A stretch of DNA of 64,000 nucleotides from CAIYOL01 sp964494805 (GCA_964494805.1 CAZBST010000007.1:61012-125011), one strand, 5' to 3'; shown: positions 17,129 to 27,062, counted from the stretch's first letter. A program made the numbers and translations. The notes: a model not told the origin generated them from the sequence alone.

Positions 17129-17181
17129 ATTTCTTTGCCTCCAAATATATTTTATACATTTGCAGTTTCCTCAAGAAGCAT

Positions 17182-17335
17182 ACACATCTTCACCTGCACA
17201 GCCAACGCTCGCCTCTGGTGCAATATCTCTCAATGACTTATTCAAATACTGTAAAAAGTCACCGGCCGACACCATCGCCACAAACGTTTTCTACATCCCA
17301 AAAGCGATGTCCGGCCTATCAAAAAAACCGCCACA
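17182..17335 (+). pseudogene. Decayed 5' fragment of dnaE
   Basis: The plus strand reads THLHLHSQ, then after a frameshift GAISLNDLFKYCKK, then after a small deletion VFYIPKAMSGLSKKP. These match the N-terminal PHP region of the intact DnaE at 18031 (THLHLHSQ...GAISLDKLLKRCKQ...EFYTKAVVSHIKP) in the same order. At DNA level a 16-base word TGGTGCAATATCTCTC is identical (17216-17231 versus 18087-18102). The fragment has frameshifts and no start codon, so it is not functional. It sits upstream of secreted paralogue A just as intact dnaE sits upstream of paralogue B. Confidence 0.8.
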
Positions 17336-17426
17336 GACAATTACCATCTTAACTGCGATGGCGTGATACCCTGAGCTTGTTCGGACTGATATCTTGTCCT
17401 GCTAAATTATCCCAGGTTTATTTCGT

Positions 17427-17747
17427 TTATTCTTCAAGGGTGCTAAACGTCGATACTGTCAGCCACTTTTGGCCGTCTTTTTCAGAAACCACGCCCTCGA
17501 CTTCGACGTTCTCGCCCTCCATACTCTCCCCAAGCTCTTCACCATTCGCATCGAGTTCAACATTATAAGCGCCTGCGTTTGTGACCAACTGCACTGCTGT
17601 GATGATATCGTTAGCGTCTCTGGTAACGCTGACAACGCCTTGCACTTGGACGGTCTCGCCCTCTGCTGCAAAGCAGGTCGAAACCAAAAGTACCATTGCC
17701 AGCATTGTCAAAAGTGCAATGCCCACTCTTTGTCTTTTCACAAACAT
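17427..17747 (-). CDS. Small secreted protein, paralogue B of a tandem pair
   Basis: 106 residues with signal peptide (MFVKRQR, hydrophobic core, STCFAAE). The mature domain VQVQGVVSVTRDANDIITAVQLVT, YNVELDANGEELGESM, VEVEGVVSEKDGQKWLTV aligns from end to end with paralogue A at 16790-17128. Acidic mature protein, no cysteines after cleavage. It is divergent from dnaE, with 283 bases between the two starts. Function unknown; likely periplasmic. Confidence 0.75.
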   Translation of the reverse strand: MFVKRQRVGIALLTMLAMVLLVSTCFAAEGETVQVQGVVSVTRDANDIITAVQLVTNAGAYNVELDANGEELGESMEGENVEVEGVVSEKDGQKWLTVSTFSTLEE

Positions 17748-17964
17748 TTCTATTTTCTCCTGTAAATATGGTTAATAATCCCCCACCTACCAAGCCACGC
17801 GCTTCACAGCAGGGGATCATATATGTTCAACTGTATGATGTACTCCTTATATAAGGCGAAAAAGCGTAACTAACGACATATTAAATGTCAACTAAAAAAT
17901 GCTGCAGCGGCTCGAATTTCTTACCCGTCGCCCTTTTCACGGACCACCCAAAACCTGCACCCCC

Positions 17965-17993
17965 TTGACATAGATAAGCCCAGCATCTATCAT
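17965..17993 (+). promoter_or_regulatory. Putative sigma70 promoter for dnaE
   Basis: TTGACA (17965-17970), 17-base spacer, TATCAT (17988-17993), 37 bases before the dnaE ATG. The rest of the 17748-18030 gap shows no gene. Confidence 0.7.
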
Positions 17994-18030
17994 AAGCATA
18001 CAGTTTTATTCTTAAGGAAGTGTCTAACTT

Positions 18031-21000
18031 ATGCCAAGTAAAGGATTTACGCATCTTCATTTACACAGCCAATATTCACTGCTCGATGGTGCAATATCTC
18101 TCGACAAATTACTCAAGCGCTGCAAACAATTGGAAATGGATGCCGTAGCCGTTACCGACCACGGCAATATGTTTGGCGCCGTCGAATTCTATACAAAAGC
18201 GGTTGTCTCCCACATAAAACCAATCCTCGGCATCGAAGCATATATCGCCCCGCACAGCAGATTTGACAGAAGAAAATGCAGTATCACCGATGCTGCTTTT
18301 CATCTAATACTTCTGGCTGAAAACAATACCGGCTATCAAAATCTTTTGAAACTGGCAAGTGCCGGCTTCACTGAAGGATTTTATTATCGCCCCAGAATTG
18401 ACAAAGAAATCCTCGCCGAGCTAAGCGCCGGGCTGATAGCCACATCGGCTTGTCCCAAAGGCGAGCTTGCAACGCTACTGGCCAGAGGTGATGAAAAGGG
18501 AGCCTTTGCCGCTGTAGAAAGCTATATGAAGATATTCGGCTCCGACAGATTCTTCATTGAAATCCAAAACCACGAAAATGATGACCCGCACATCCGTGAG
18601 GCGCTGATAAATCTTGCAAAAAAGAAGTCTTTGCCGCTGGTCGCAACCAATGATGTGCATTTTTTACAAGAGAATGACTGGGAAGCACACAATTGTTTAT
18701 GCTGTATAAGCACCGGCAAAAACGCTGACGACCCCAACAGGATGATTTATCCGAAAGATATTTTCCTAAAAGATGCTGAACAAATGCGATCACGCTTTGC
18801 GGATCTTGCTCCTGATGCCTGCGACAATACCCTGGCCATTGCTGAGCGTTGCAATGTGGAGCTTGATTTGAAAACTCGCCATGCCCCCCGCTTCAAACCT
18901 CCGGACGGCACAACCGCCGACGAATTTCTCACCAAATTATGCTACGAACGGGCCGAGCGGATATACGGTCAAACCACAAACAAAATAAAAGAGCGATTAG
19001 ACAGGGAACTGGATGTAATCAAATCGAAAGGATTCGCCAGTTACTTTCTTATTGTCTGGGACTTCTGCAATTATGCCCACGAAAACAACATCCCCGCAGG
19101 GGCAAGAGGCAGCGGCGTCGGGACGCTGGTAGGATATTGCCTCGGATTGTGCGATGTTGACCCGATTAGATACGACCTGCTTTTCGAACGATTTATGGAT
19201 CCGCAGCGCAACGAACTGCCCGATATCGATATCGATATCTGCCAGGTCAGCCGGGCCAAAATCATCGATTATGTCCGCCGGAAATACGGCCAGGTCGCAC
19301 AAATCATAACTTTCGGAACAATGAAAGCACGGGCCGTTATCCGTGACATCTGCAGAGTTCTCGGCGTGCCGCTGAGCGAGGCCGACACATTAGCCAAGCT
19401 TGTCCCTGACTCTCTCGGCATGACACTCGATAAAGCCCTAAATACCGAGCCGAAGTTAAAACAAGCTTATGAGCAAAGCGAGCAAACCAGAAAAGTGATT
19501 GACCTCTGTAAAAAGCTCGAAGGCCTCACCCGTCACGCATCCGTTCACGCTGCCGGCGTTGTCATAGCCGATGAGCCGCTGACCAATTTCATACCCCTCT
19601 ACAAGGCGCCTGACTCCGACGACATCATAACCCAGTTCGAAGGGCCCATAGTTGAAAAAGTCGGCCTATTAAAGATGGACTTTCTGGGCCTGAAGACGCT
19701 CAGCGTTCTGGAGCGTGCCCGCCAGTTAGTCGCCAGTCTCCGTAAGCAGGACATCGACCTGAAAAAAATCGATTTCAGTAACCAGAAGGTTTTTGAATTA
19801 TTCTCCAGCGGCCAAACAAAGGGTGTCTTCCAATTTGAGTCCGGCGGTATGCAGGACTTGTTAATGAAAATGAAGCCCGACAGAATTGAAGACCTCATCG
19901 CCGCAAATGCGCTATACCGCCCGGGTCCTATGATACTAATCCCGGATTATATCGAGCGAAAGCATGGGGCAAAATGGCGTCTGCCGCATCCGATTATGAA
20001 CGAAATCCTCGATGAGACCTACGGAATTATGGTCTATCAGGAACAGGTGATGCGGATTTGTAATCGCTTAGGCGATATACCTTTGCGGGAGGCCTACGGC
20101 CTAATCAAGGCGATAAGCAAAAAGAAAGCCAGAACTATCGCCAAGGAAAAAGAGAGATTCATAGCCGGCTGCACCAATAAAGGCTTAACGAAAAGTCAGG
20201 CGCAGCAGATTTTTGAATTTATCGAGCGCTTCGCCGGCTACGGCTTCAACAAGAGCCACTCGACCCGCTATGCCATCATCGCATATCAGACAGCCTATAT
20301 GAAGACCTACTGGCCTGTCGAATATATGGCGGCGCTGTTGACTTATGAAATGGGCGACACCGATAAGGTCGTCAGTTATATCACCGAGTGCAGGAAAATG
20401 AATATCGAGGTCCTGGCGCCGGACATCAACGAAAGCGGCGTTGATTTTACGCCTCTTTACAAAGGCCACGGGGAAGAAAGAAAGGGCGTAATACGCTTCG
20501 GTCTGGCTGCGGTCAAAGGCGTCGGTGAAAAGGCCGTCGAGCAAATCATCGCCGCACGCGAGAAAGCAGGCCGATTCCAGAGTCTGTTCCATTTCTGCGA
20601 AAATGCCGATTTAAGGGCTGCCAACAAACAGGTAATCGAAGCCCTGATAAAAGCCGGCGCCTACGACAAACTCGGAGGAAGCCGGGCACAAATGCTGTCC
20701 GGTCTGGAAAAGGCGATGCAAATCGGCACTGCGCTGCAGGCCGACAAGCAAAACGGCCAGATGAACTTTTTCGGTAAATCTGACGAAGCCGACTATTCAC
20801 GAGACCACGAACGCCTGCCGAATGTCACCCCCTGGCCTGAGCCACAAATGTTAGCTTATGAAAAAGAGGTCCTCGGCTTCTATGTGACCAGCAACCCCTT
20901 GAGCCATCACGCCGAAACAATAACCCTTTATTCCACGCTCGACACCTCACAATTGGCCGACAGTACGCAAAACAAACAAGTCGTCATCGGCGGACTGATA

Positions 21001-21483
21001 AATAAAATCAGATACCACATCACACAAAAGGGACGAAACGCCGGGGCGAAAATGGCCGTCTTTACGCTCGAAGATTTGCAGGGTCAAGTCGAAGTTGTTT
21101 TGTTCCCTGATGTGCTGGATAAATTCGCAGAACTGCTGCTCAAAGATACTATCGTCTTTGTAAAAGGGAAACTCGATTACAGAAGGGAAAAGCCCAACAT
21201 CATCGCCGCAGAACTGATAGCCCTCGACGGGGTCAGAGAAAAATTAGCTGCGAAAGTAAGGATAAAATTAGACGCGAAGGACGTTACCAAAGAGAGGGTT
21301 GCGGCGATAAAAAGCATCTGCCAGCACCACAAAGGACAAAGCCCTGTTTATGTAGCGGTAAGGACCAACAAAGGCCGGGTCTATGCAACCGCCGACAGGG
21401 GCCTTAATGTCAATCCCGACCTCGAATTCTGCAGAAAAATGCGGCAGCTTGTCGGCGAAGAAAACTTCCAACTGGCAAAATAA
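18031..21483 (+). CDS. dnaE: DNA polymerase III subunit alpha
   Basis: Replicative DNA polymerase catalytic subunit, 1150 residues, normal length. Order of domains: PHP domain (THLHLHSQYSLLDG from residue 6, then VTDHGNMFGAVEFY), palm/fingers with catalytic aspartates in LPDIDIDIC (about residues 394-402) and the third in KMDFLGLKT (about 549-557), the YGFNKSHSTRYA element (about 740), helix-hairpin-helix, and a C-terminal OB domain (VVIGGLINKIRYHIT ... QGQVEVVLFPDVL, about 985-1035). ATG has AAGGAAG upstream. It heads a cluster with a membrane protein gene, tmk and holB on the same strand. A broken copy of its 5' end lies 850 bases upstream. Confidence 0.98.
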   Translation: MPSKGFTHLHLHSQYSLLDGAISLDKLLKRCKQLEMDAVAVTDHGNMFGAVEFYTKAVVSHIKPILGIEAYIAPHSRFDRRKCSITDAAFHLILLAENNTGYQNLLKLASAGFTEGFYYRPRIDKEILAELSAGLIATSACPKGELATLLARGDEKGAFAAVESYMKIFGSDRFFIEIQNHENDDPHIREALINLAKKKSLPLVATNDVHFLQENDWEAHNCLCCISTGKNADDPNRMIYPKDIFLKDAEQMRSRFADLAPDACDNTLAIAERCNVELDLKTRHAPRFKPPDGTTADEFLTKLCYERAERIYGQTTNKIKERLDRELDVIKSKGFASYFLIVWDFCNYAHENNIPAGARGSGVGTLVGYCLGLCDVDPIRYDLLFERFMDPQRNELPDIDIDICQVSRAKIIDYVRRKYGQVAQIITFGTMKARAVIRDICRVLGVPLSEADTLAKLVPDSLGMTLDKALNTEPKLKQAYEQSEQTRKVIDLCKKLEGLTRHASVHAAGVVIADEPLTNFIPLYKAPDSDDIITQFEGPIVEKVGLLKMDFLGLKTLSVLERARQLVASLRKQDIDLKKIDFSNQKVFELFSSGQTKGVFQFESGGMQDLLMKMKPDRIEDLIAANALYRPGPMILIPDYIERKHGAKWRLPHPIMNEILDETYGIMVYQEQVMRICNRLGDIPLREAYGLIKAISKKKARTIAKEKERFIAGCTNKGLTKSQAQQIFEFIERFAGYGFNKSHSTRYAIIAYQTAYMKTYWPVEYMAALLTYEMGDTDKVVSYITECRKMNIEVLAPDINESGVDFTPLYKGHGEERKGVIRFGLAAVKGVGEKAVEQIIAAREKAGRFQSLFHFCENADLRAANKQVIEALIKAGAYDKLGGSRAQMLSGLEKAMQIGTALQADKQNGQMNFFGKSDEADYSRDHERLPNVTPWPEPQMLAYEKEVLGFYVTSNPLSHHAETITLYSTLDTSQLADSTQNKQVVIGGLINKIRYHITQKGRNAGAKMAVFTLEDLQGQVEVVLFPDVLDKFAELLLKDTIVFVKGKLDYRREKPNIIAAELIALDGVREKLAAKVRIKLDAKDVTKERVAAIKSICQHHKGQSPVYVAVRTNKGRVYATADRGLNVNPDLEFCRKMRQLVGEENFQLAK

Positions 21484-21484
21484 G

Positions 21485-22276
21485 ATGACCGAAATCAAAA
21501 AAACGTTAGCAATCCTCAAAGCCCGCTGGCCGGAGACCATTCTTATTATTGGTGTTTATCTTTTGCCCTTGCTGTCAAGTAGACTTGTCACAGAGTTAGG
21601 ACCAAAATCAATACGAACTCTCAGCTTAGTAATTCCATTGCTGTCGTTGTTATTTTTATTAATTCAAACTTTGCTCCTTAGTGGTTTTCTCAGGACAATC
21701 TGTTTAGAATGCTCAAAACGGCAATCCCCGCTGACTCTGCTGAGGGTAGGCATGCATTTTCTCTGGCGGATGTTCGCATTATTTCTGATTTATATGCTGT
21801 CTTTTATGCTTTTATTCTGGATATTTTCCAGATTGGCTCACAGGTATATTGGTTCCGGTGCCTCGCATGCCGTTTTTTGGTTTAATGTATTATATCCTGT
21901 TTTTGTAAATTCAATCCTGATTAAGCTGATGCTGTTACTGCCTGCTTTGATAATCGTATTAGACTGCACAATTTTCGATAGCTTCAAATTGTTCAGGCGG
22001 TACAAGTTATCGAACGCAAAAGAATTAGTCTTTTTATACTTTGCTAACATTGCTATTGGTCTTTCGAGGTCAATATTGTCGTTCTATTTTTTGGACACCA
22101 CCCATTATGGCACAACGGTATTATCGCAATACATTTCGAGAACAATTTTTTTTCTGATAACATCTTTTATCAACTTAATGATAGCAATCATGGCTGTTAG
22201 ATTTGTAGCTTCTCAGAATTTAGTATATGATGTCAAACTGGTTGAAGATTCGCCAAAATATGTAAACGGGAATTAG
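21485..22276 (+). CDS. Multipass membrane protein of unknown function
   Basis: 263 residues, begins one base after the dnaE stop (ATG at 21485). About six hydrophobic segments are visible, including ETILIIGVYLLPLL, LSLVIPLLSLLFLLI, MFALFLIYMLSFMLLFWIF, LIKLMLLLPALIIVL and FFLITSFINLMIAIM, with a positively charged RRYKLSNAKEL loop. It resembles in layout the generic DUF-type membrane proteins with an amphipathic IFDSFKLFRRY segment, but I cannot name a family. Tight spacing puts it in the dnaE-tmk-holB unit; its phenylalanine/leucine-rich composition differs from its neighbours simply because it is membrane-bound. Confidence 0.65.
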   Translation: MTEIKKTLAILKARWPETILIIGVYLLPLLSSRLVTELGPKSIRTLSLVIPLLSLLFLLIQTLLLSGFLRTICLECSKRQSPLTLLRVGMHFLWRMFALFLIYMLSFMLLFWIFSRLAHRYIGSGASHAVFWFNVLYPVFVNSILIKLMLLLPALIIVLDCTIFDSFKLFRRYKLSNAKELVFLYFANIAIGLSRSILSFYFLDTTHYGTTVLSQYISRTIFFLITSFINLMIAIMAVRFVASQNLVYDVKLVEDSPKYVNGN

Positions 22277-22288
22277 AAAGAATAAATT

Positions 22289-22909
22289 TTGCAGAACAAA
22301 TTATCAGGCAAATTCATCGTTATCGACGGTCCCGACGGCTGCGGGAAGACTACGCAAACAAAACTGCTGGTTGACTGGCTGAAAAAGCGGGATATTGCGG
22401 TCGAGACCTTCCGTGAGCCGGGCGGAACAGCCATCGGTGAGAAAATTCGCCAAATCCTGCTCAACCCTGAGCATATCGCTATGGGCACGGAAACCGAAGT
22501 GATGCTCTATATGGCGGCAAGAGTTCAGCTTTGGCAGGAAAAAGCAAAACCGGCCTTAAAAGAAAATAAATGTGTCGTTCTCGACAGGTGGCTCTCAAGC
22601 ACCTGTGCCTATCAGGGTTCTGCCGGTGGGTTCGGAATAGACAAGGTCATAAAAATTGCAAGAGACTGCCTTGAAAAGCCCTGGCCTGATTTGACAATAA
22701 TCCTCGATGTTGATTTAGAGACTGCGGCGAAGCGGCTCAAGAAAGACCTCGACAGGATGGAGCAAAAAGGCGATGGCTACCACAAAAAAGTCCGCAAGGG
22801 TTTCTTGAAATTAGCCGACGGTCGTGAGGATTTTGTCGTCATCAACGCCGCCGATGATATTGAGACCATTCATAAAAAAATAACTGGCATCATTGAAAAG
22901 ATATTTTAG
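22289..22909 (+). CDS. tmk: Thymidylate kinase
   Basis: Phosphorylates dTMP to dTDP in the cytosol. 206 residues, normal. P-loop G-P-D-G-C-G-K-T-T (about residues 14-22), the REPGGTAIGEKIR dTMP-binding stretch, and LDRWLSSTCAYQG with the DR(Y/W) motif are all present; a lid region lies around residues 150-165. The start is a TTG at 22289 after an AGAAAG site; the sequence FIVIDGPDG follows shortly, so the N-terminus is close to right. Followed six bases later by holB, the usual arrangement. Confidence 0.95.
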   Translation: MQNKLSGKFIVIDGPDGCGKTTQTKLLVDWLKKRDIAVETFREPGGTAIGEKIRQILLNPEHIAMGTETEVMLYMAARVQLWQEKAKPALKENKCVVLDRWLSSTCAYQGSAGGFGIDKVIKIARDCLEKPWPDLTIILDVDLETAAKRLKKDLDRMEQKGDGYHKKVRKGFLKLADGREDFVVINAADDIETIHKKITGIIEKIF

Positions 22910-22915
22910 CGAACA

Positions 22916-24028
22916 ATGTCACTTAAAGAAATTTTCTGCCAGGAGAAGGCGCTTTCGATTCTGCAAAGAGGCTTTGCTGCAGACAAGATGCCCCACGCAT
23001 ACATTTTTGCTGGCGCAGAAGGCGTCGGCAAATTCAAGACCGCCCGCGAATGGGCCAAACTGCTTCTGTGCAAAAATCCGGTTACGGAAAATGATTTTGC
23101 CGACAGTTGCGGCGACTGTCAATCCTGCCGATTGTTCGAGGCTGGCTCACATCCGGATTTCAATCATATCTACAAAGAGCTGCTCGAATTTACAAAAGAT
23201 AACAAGGACAAAAAAACGCCCGTCGCTTTGGCAATAGATGTCATTCGCGAATTTCTAATCGACAAAGTATCAACCAGGCCAACCTTATCGCAAAGGAAGG
23301 TTTATGTCGTCAGCGAAGCCGAACGGCTGAACGCCTCATCACAAAACGCAATGCTGAAGGTTCTCGAAGAGCCGCCCGCATACTGCACAATTATCCTGCT
23401 GTGCACCCGAATGGAAAGACTTCTTCCCACTACCAAATCAAGATGCCGGATAATACGCTTCTCGCACATAGACTCGGAGAGGATAATCGACAAGCTGAAG
23501 GTGATGGGCCTGGATGAGAAAAAGGCCCAATACTTCGCGCATCTGGCTCAGGGCAGTTTAGGGCGGGGCTGTCAGTGGGCACAGCTTGAACTGGCCGATG
23601 CAAACCTTTATCAAATCAAAAAAGAGCTGCTCAATTCCCTTTCAACATATAAATTGGCCGACTGCTTAGACCTGGCTGAATGGCTTTTGGAAAAGAGCAA
23701 AAAAATCGCTGCCGCCTGGGAGGACATCGAGAAGACCACCAGTAAAACAGATATAAATCGCAGGGCACAGAAAACCCTTATCCAAATAATCATATCGGCT
23801 CTGCACGATGCAATGAAACTAAACATTGCAGGGCCGCGTGGGCTTGTCAATTCCGACCAGAAGGAACAGATAAAAAGCATAGCCGAACGCTTCAGCCCCG
23901 AGCAGTCAGCAGAAAAAATCGCCGATGCCTACAAAACAATTCATTGGATTGAGTCCAGCGTCAACGAAAAGCTTATTGTCGAACAGCTGTTGTTAAATCT
24001 CGTAGTTTCTGATACAATAAAGGTTTAG
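22916..24028 (+). CDS. holB: DNA polymerase III subunit delta'
   Basis: Clamp-loader subunit of the AAA+ type, 370 residues. Visible are HAYIFAGAEGVGK at residues about 24-36 (P-loop region; the usual K-T/S is K-F, so nucleotide binding may be weak, as in many delta' proteins), a zinc-finger C-x2-C region (DSCGDCQSCRLFEAGSHPD, about 62-80), VVSEAERLNASSQNAMLKVLEEPP (about 125-148, Walker B/sensor region) and TTKSRCRII (sensor 1 and arginine-finger SRC motif). It directly follows tmk and precedes the ricT-like gene, as in Firmicutes chromosomes. Confidence 0.9.
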   Translation: MSLKEIFCQEKALSILQRGFAADKMPHAYIFAGAEGVGKFKTAREWAKLLLCKNPVTENDFADSCGDCQSCRLFEAGSHPDFNHIYKELLEFTKDNKDKKTPVALAIDVIREFLIDKVSTRPTLSQRKVYVVSEAERLNASSQNAMLKVLEEPPAYCTIILLCTRMERLLPTTKSRCRIIRFSHIDSERIIDKLKVMGLDEKKAQYFAHLAQGSLGRGCQWAQLELADANLYQIKKELLNSLSTYKLADCLDLAEWLLEKSKKIAAAWEDIEKTTSKTDINRRAQKTLIQIIISALHDAMKLNIAGPRGLVNSDQKEQIKSIAERFSPEQSAEKIADAYKTIHWIESSVNEKLIVEQLLLNLVVSDTIKV

Positions 24029-24065
24029 AAACAGCATCGCTAATGCGAATAATTAGGCAGTTTAA

Positions 24066-25043
24066 ATGGCAGATACCGCAGCAATAAAACTTAAGCAGGC
24101 AAAAAATAAAAAATATATGCTGGTCAGCTACGGCAGAATGAACACTCTCGGCTGGTTTGAGCACCACGAAACCAACATACCCAAAATGCCCAGCCGCGTC
24201 GTGGTAAAAACTGATAGAGGCCTCGAGCTGGGCCATATCGTAGGCCAATCCTGCCCTTATAGGGGAGGGCAATTCAAATTAAGCCAAGACCAGATTAAAA
24301 AATATTTCAGCGACAGCGAAATCGACCTTGTCGTCGAGGAGGCCGGAAAATTCATTCGTTACGCAACCGCCGATGATATAAGCGAAGAAAAGCACCTGCG
24401 TAAAATCTCGGAAGAAGAACTCAAGTGCTGCAGGCGTTTTGTTAAGGAATTGCACCTGCCGATGAAAATAATCGACGCAGAACACATATTCGGCGGAGAG
24501 CGCCTCATCTTCTACTTTATGTCCGACGGCCGAGTGGATTTCCGCGAGCTGGTAAGAAAAATCGCACGTGAACACCAGACAAGAATCGAAATGCGCCAAA
24601 TCGGCTCGCGAGACGAAGCCAAGCTGCTCGGCGATATAGAAAGCTGCGGACAGGAATGCTGCTGCATAAGGTTCCTTAAAGCACTGAAACCGGTCAATAT
24701 GCGAATGGCCAAAATGCAAAAGGCAACACTTGACCCTTCAAAAATCTCCGGATACTGCGGCAGGCTTAAATGCTGCCTGCGATATGAAGACAAAACTTAC
24801 ACCGAGCTTAAAAAGAATCTGCCGAGAAAGAACTCCATTGTAAAAACCAGATATGGCCAGGGGAAAGTCGTCGATACCCAAATACTGACTCAGCTCGTTA
24901 TGATAGAACACGACGACGGCACAAAAATCGCCGTCCCCGTCGAGGAGCTTAAGGTAATTTCCTCGCCAACCGTCGAAAAGGAAGAGCAAAGTGATGTTGC
25001 AAGCAGCGAAGGTCAGGACGACAAGGAAGATAAAAAGCAGTAG
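24066..25043 (+). CDS. ricT: PSP1/YaaT-family protein, RicT-like
   Basis: PSP1-domain protein, 325 residues. In Bacillus the YaaT/RicT protein forms the Y-complex with RicA and RicF that steers RNase Y. The PSP1 core is visible as RVVVKTDRGLELGHIVGQ (about 45-62), then LKCCRRFVKELHLPMKIIDAEH, FRELVRKIAREHQTRIEMRQIGSRDEAK, and the cysteine clusters CGQECCCIRFL (about 197-207) and YCGRLKCCLRYE (about 230-241) that bind Fe-S in the family. The C-terminus is a charged tail (KEEQSD...DDKEDKK). The position after tmk-holB matches the yaaT locus of Bacillus. The gene symbol is by family and context, not by experiment. Confidence 0.85.
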   Translation: MADTAAIKLKQAKNKKYMLVSYGRMNTLGWFEHHETNIPKMPSRVVVKTDRGLELGHIVGQSCPYRGGQFKLSQDQIKKYFSDSEIDLVVEEAGKFIRYATADDISEEKHLRKISEEELKCCRRFVKELHLPMKIIDAEHIFGGERLIFYFMSDGRVDFRELVRKIAREHQTRIEMRQIGSRDEAKLLGDIESCGQECCCIRFLKALKPVNMRMAKMQKATLDPSKISGYCGRLKCCLRYEDKTYTELKKNLPRKNSIVKTRYGQGKVVDTQILTQLVMIEHDDGTKIAVPVEELKVISSPTVEKEEQSDVASSEGQDDKEDKKQ

Positions 25044-25059
25044 TCGTTAAGGAAATGCT

Positions 25060-27060
25060 ATGCCCCGCAAAATTATTGTAACATCTGCCCTACCATATGC
25101 AAACGGCCCGATACACATCGGACATCTTGTCGAATATCTTCAAACCGACATCTGGGTGCGCTTTCAAAAAATGTGCGGCAACGAGTGCCTTTACTTCTGC
25201 GCCGATGACACCCACGGCACACCCGTTATGATAAGCGCAAAAGCCGCCGGCATTAGCCCTGAGCAGTTAATCGAGCAAATGCATAAAGAACACCAAACGG
25301 ACTTCGACGGCTTCCTCGTGGAATTCGATAATTATTACACAACACACTCCCCGGAAAATAAAAACCTAAGCGAGCAAATTTTCAATTCGCTCAACAAAGC
25401 CGGTTCAATCGTCAAACGAAATGTCGAACAAGCCTACTGCGAGAACTGCAGAATGTTTTTGCCTGACAGGTATATTCGCGGCACCTGTCCCAGATGCGGT
25501 GCCGAGGACCAATACGGCGACTCCTGTGAGGTCTGCAGTGGAACACATCGGCCAACTGAACTGGTTAATCCCCAGTGTGCAACTTGCGGAACCGAGCCCA
25601 TCCGCAGGCAAAGTGAGCACTACTTTTTAAAAATCGCCGATTATGAGCAAAAACTCAAAGACCTTATCGCGGCAGGATATACTGAAAAACCAGTGGCAAA
25701 CAAACTCGATGAGTGGTTCAAAACAGGCTTGAAAGATTGGGACATTTCCAGGGACGGTCCCTACTTCGGCTTCAAAATCCCCGGGGAAGAAAACAAGTTT
25801 TTCTACGTCTGGCTGGACGCTCCTGTCGGATATATGGCTTCTGTAAAAAACTACTGTGACAAAAACGGTTTGGATTTCGAGACACTCTGGAACAGCCCCG
25901 AATATGAGCTTTATCACTTCATTGGCAAAGACATTATGTACTTTCACGCGCTGTACTGGCCGACAATGCTTATGGAAGCTGGCTTCAAAACCGCAAATAA
26001 ACTTTTCGTTCACGGCTTCCTGACCGTCAATGGCCAAAAAATGAGCAAATCGCGGGGAACTTTCATCAACGCGAGTACTTATTTGAAGCATCTTAATCCC
26101 GAATGCCTGCGTTACTACTACGCGAGCAAGCTGACCGGAGGTATCGAAGATATAGATTTGAACACGGAAGATTTTATAAACAAAATTAATTCCGATTTGG
26201 TCGGAAAACTTGCAAACCTTGCCTCACGTTCGGTTCCGATGATTACAAAGAATTTTGATGGCCAGCTTGGCCGATTAGACAGCCGGGGCGGAAATTTAAT
26301 AAAAAAGCTCACTGCTGCAAAAAGGCAAATTATAGAAAACTATGAAAATTTGAACTATGCTGCTGCCGTCCGAACAATCGCCGCTCTGGCCGACGAGGCG
26401 AACCGATACGTCGAACAAAACCAGCCTTGGGTAACCGTAAAAACCGACCTCGAAAAAACGCAGACAACTCTTACGGCCATAATCAACGCCTTCAAAGTCC
26501 TGACGATTTACTTAAAACCAATCCTTCCCCGTTACGCCGGGAAAGTGCAGGAATTTCTCAATGTCGGTGAAATGAAATTCGCAGATATTGAAACAGTATT
26601 GGAAAATCATAAAATAAAAGATTACCAGCGATTGATTGAAAGAATTGACGAAGAAAAGGTGAAAGCAATGGTAGAAGAAACTAAGGAAACACAAGGTGCG
26701 CAGCCGAAGGCTGCTCCAGCCGAGCCGATTAAGCCGCAATGCACTATTGACGACTTCGCCAAGATTGATTTGCGAGTCGCCAAGGTTCTAAAGGCTGAAA
26801 AAGTTGCCGGTGCAGATAAACTTCTGCACCTCGAATTGGACATAGGAGGCATCACCAAAAACGTTTTTGCCGGCGTCGCACAGACATACCAGCCCGAACA
26901 GCTTGTTGGTAAAATAGTTATTTGCGTTGCAAACCTCCAACCGCGAAAAATGAAATTCGGCATATCTGAAGGTATGATTCTGGCAAGCGGTAGCGGCGGA
27001 AAAGAGATTTTTATGCTCACAGTTGACCCCGGTGCAGAACCTGGACAGAGCGTACACTGA
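25060..27060 (+). CDS. metG: Methionyl-tRNA synthetase with C-terminal tRNA-binding domain
   Basis: Class I synthetase, 666 residues. HIGH-type motif PIHIGHLVEY (residues about 17-26), a double zinc-knuckle insertion (YCENCRMFLPDRY...CPRCG...CEVC, about 127-160), KMSKSRGTF at about 327-335, and an anticodon-binding helical domain. From about residue 560 a separate EMAP-II-like tRNA-binding domain follows: IDDFAKIDLRVAKVLKAE, VFAGVAQTYQPEQLVGK and PRKMKFGISEGMILA. A short Ala/Pro/Glu-rich linker joins the two parts. ATG at 25060, 16 bases after ricT. Confidence 0.97.
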   Translation: MPRKIIVTSALPYANGPIHIGHLVEYLQTDIWVRFQKMCGNECLYFCADDTHGTPVMISAKAAGISPEQLIEQMHKEHQTDFDGFLVEFDNYYTTHSPENKNLSEQIFNSLNKAGSIVKRNVEQAYCENCRMFLPDRYIRGTCPRCGAEDQYGDSCEVCSGTHRPTELVNPQCATCGTEPIRRQSEHYFLKIADYEQKLKDLIAAGYTEKPVANKLDEWFKTGLKDWDISRDGPYFGFKIPGEENKFFYVWLDAPVGYMASVKNYCDKNGLDFETLWNSPEYELYHFIGKDIMYFHALYWPTMLMEAGFKTANKLFVHGFLTVNGQKMSKSRGTFINASTYLKHLNPECLRYYYASKLTGGIEDIDLNTEDFINKINSDLVGKLANLASRSVPMITKNFDGQLGRLDSRGGNLIKKLTAAKRQIIENYENLNYAAAVRTIAALADEANRYVEQNQPWVTVKTDLEKTQTTLTAIINAFKVLTIYLKPILPRYAGKVQEFLNVGEMKFADIETVLENHKIKDYQRLIERIDEEKVKAMVEETKETQGAQPKAAPAEPIKPQCTIDDFAKIDLRVAKVLKAEKVAGADKLLHLELDIGGITKNVFAGVAQTYQPEQLVGKIVICVANLQPRKMKFGISEGMILASGSGGKEIFMLTVDPGAEPGQSVH

Positions 27061-27062
27061 AT

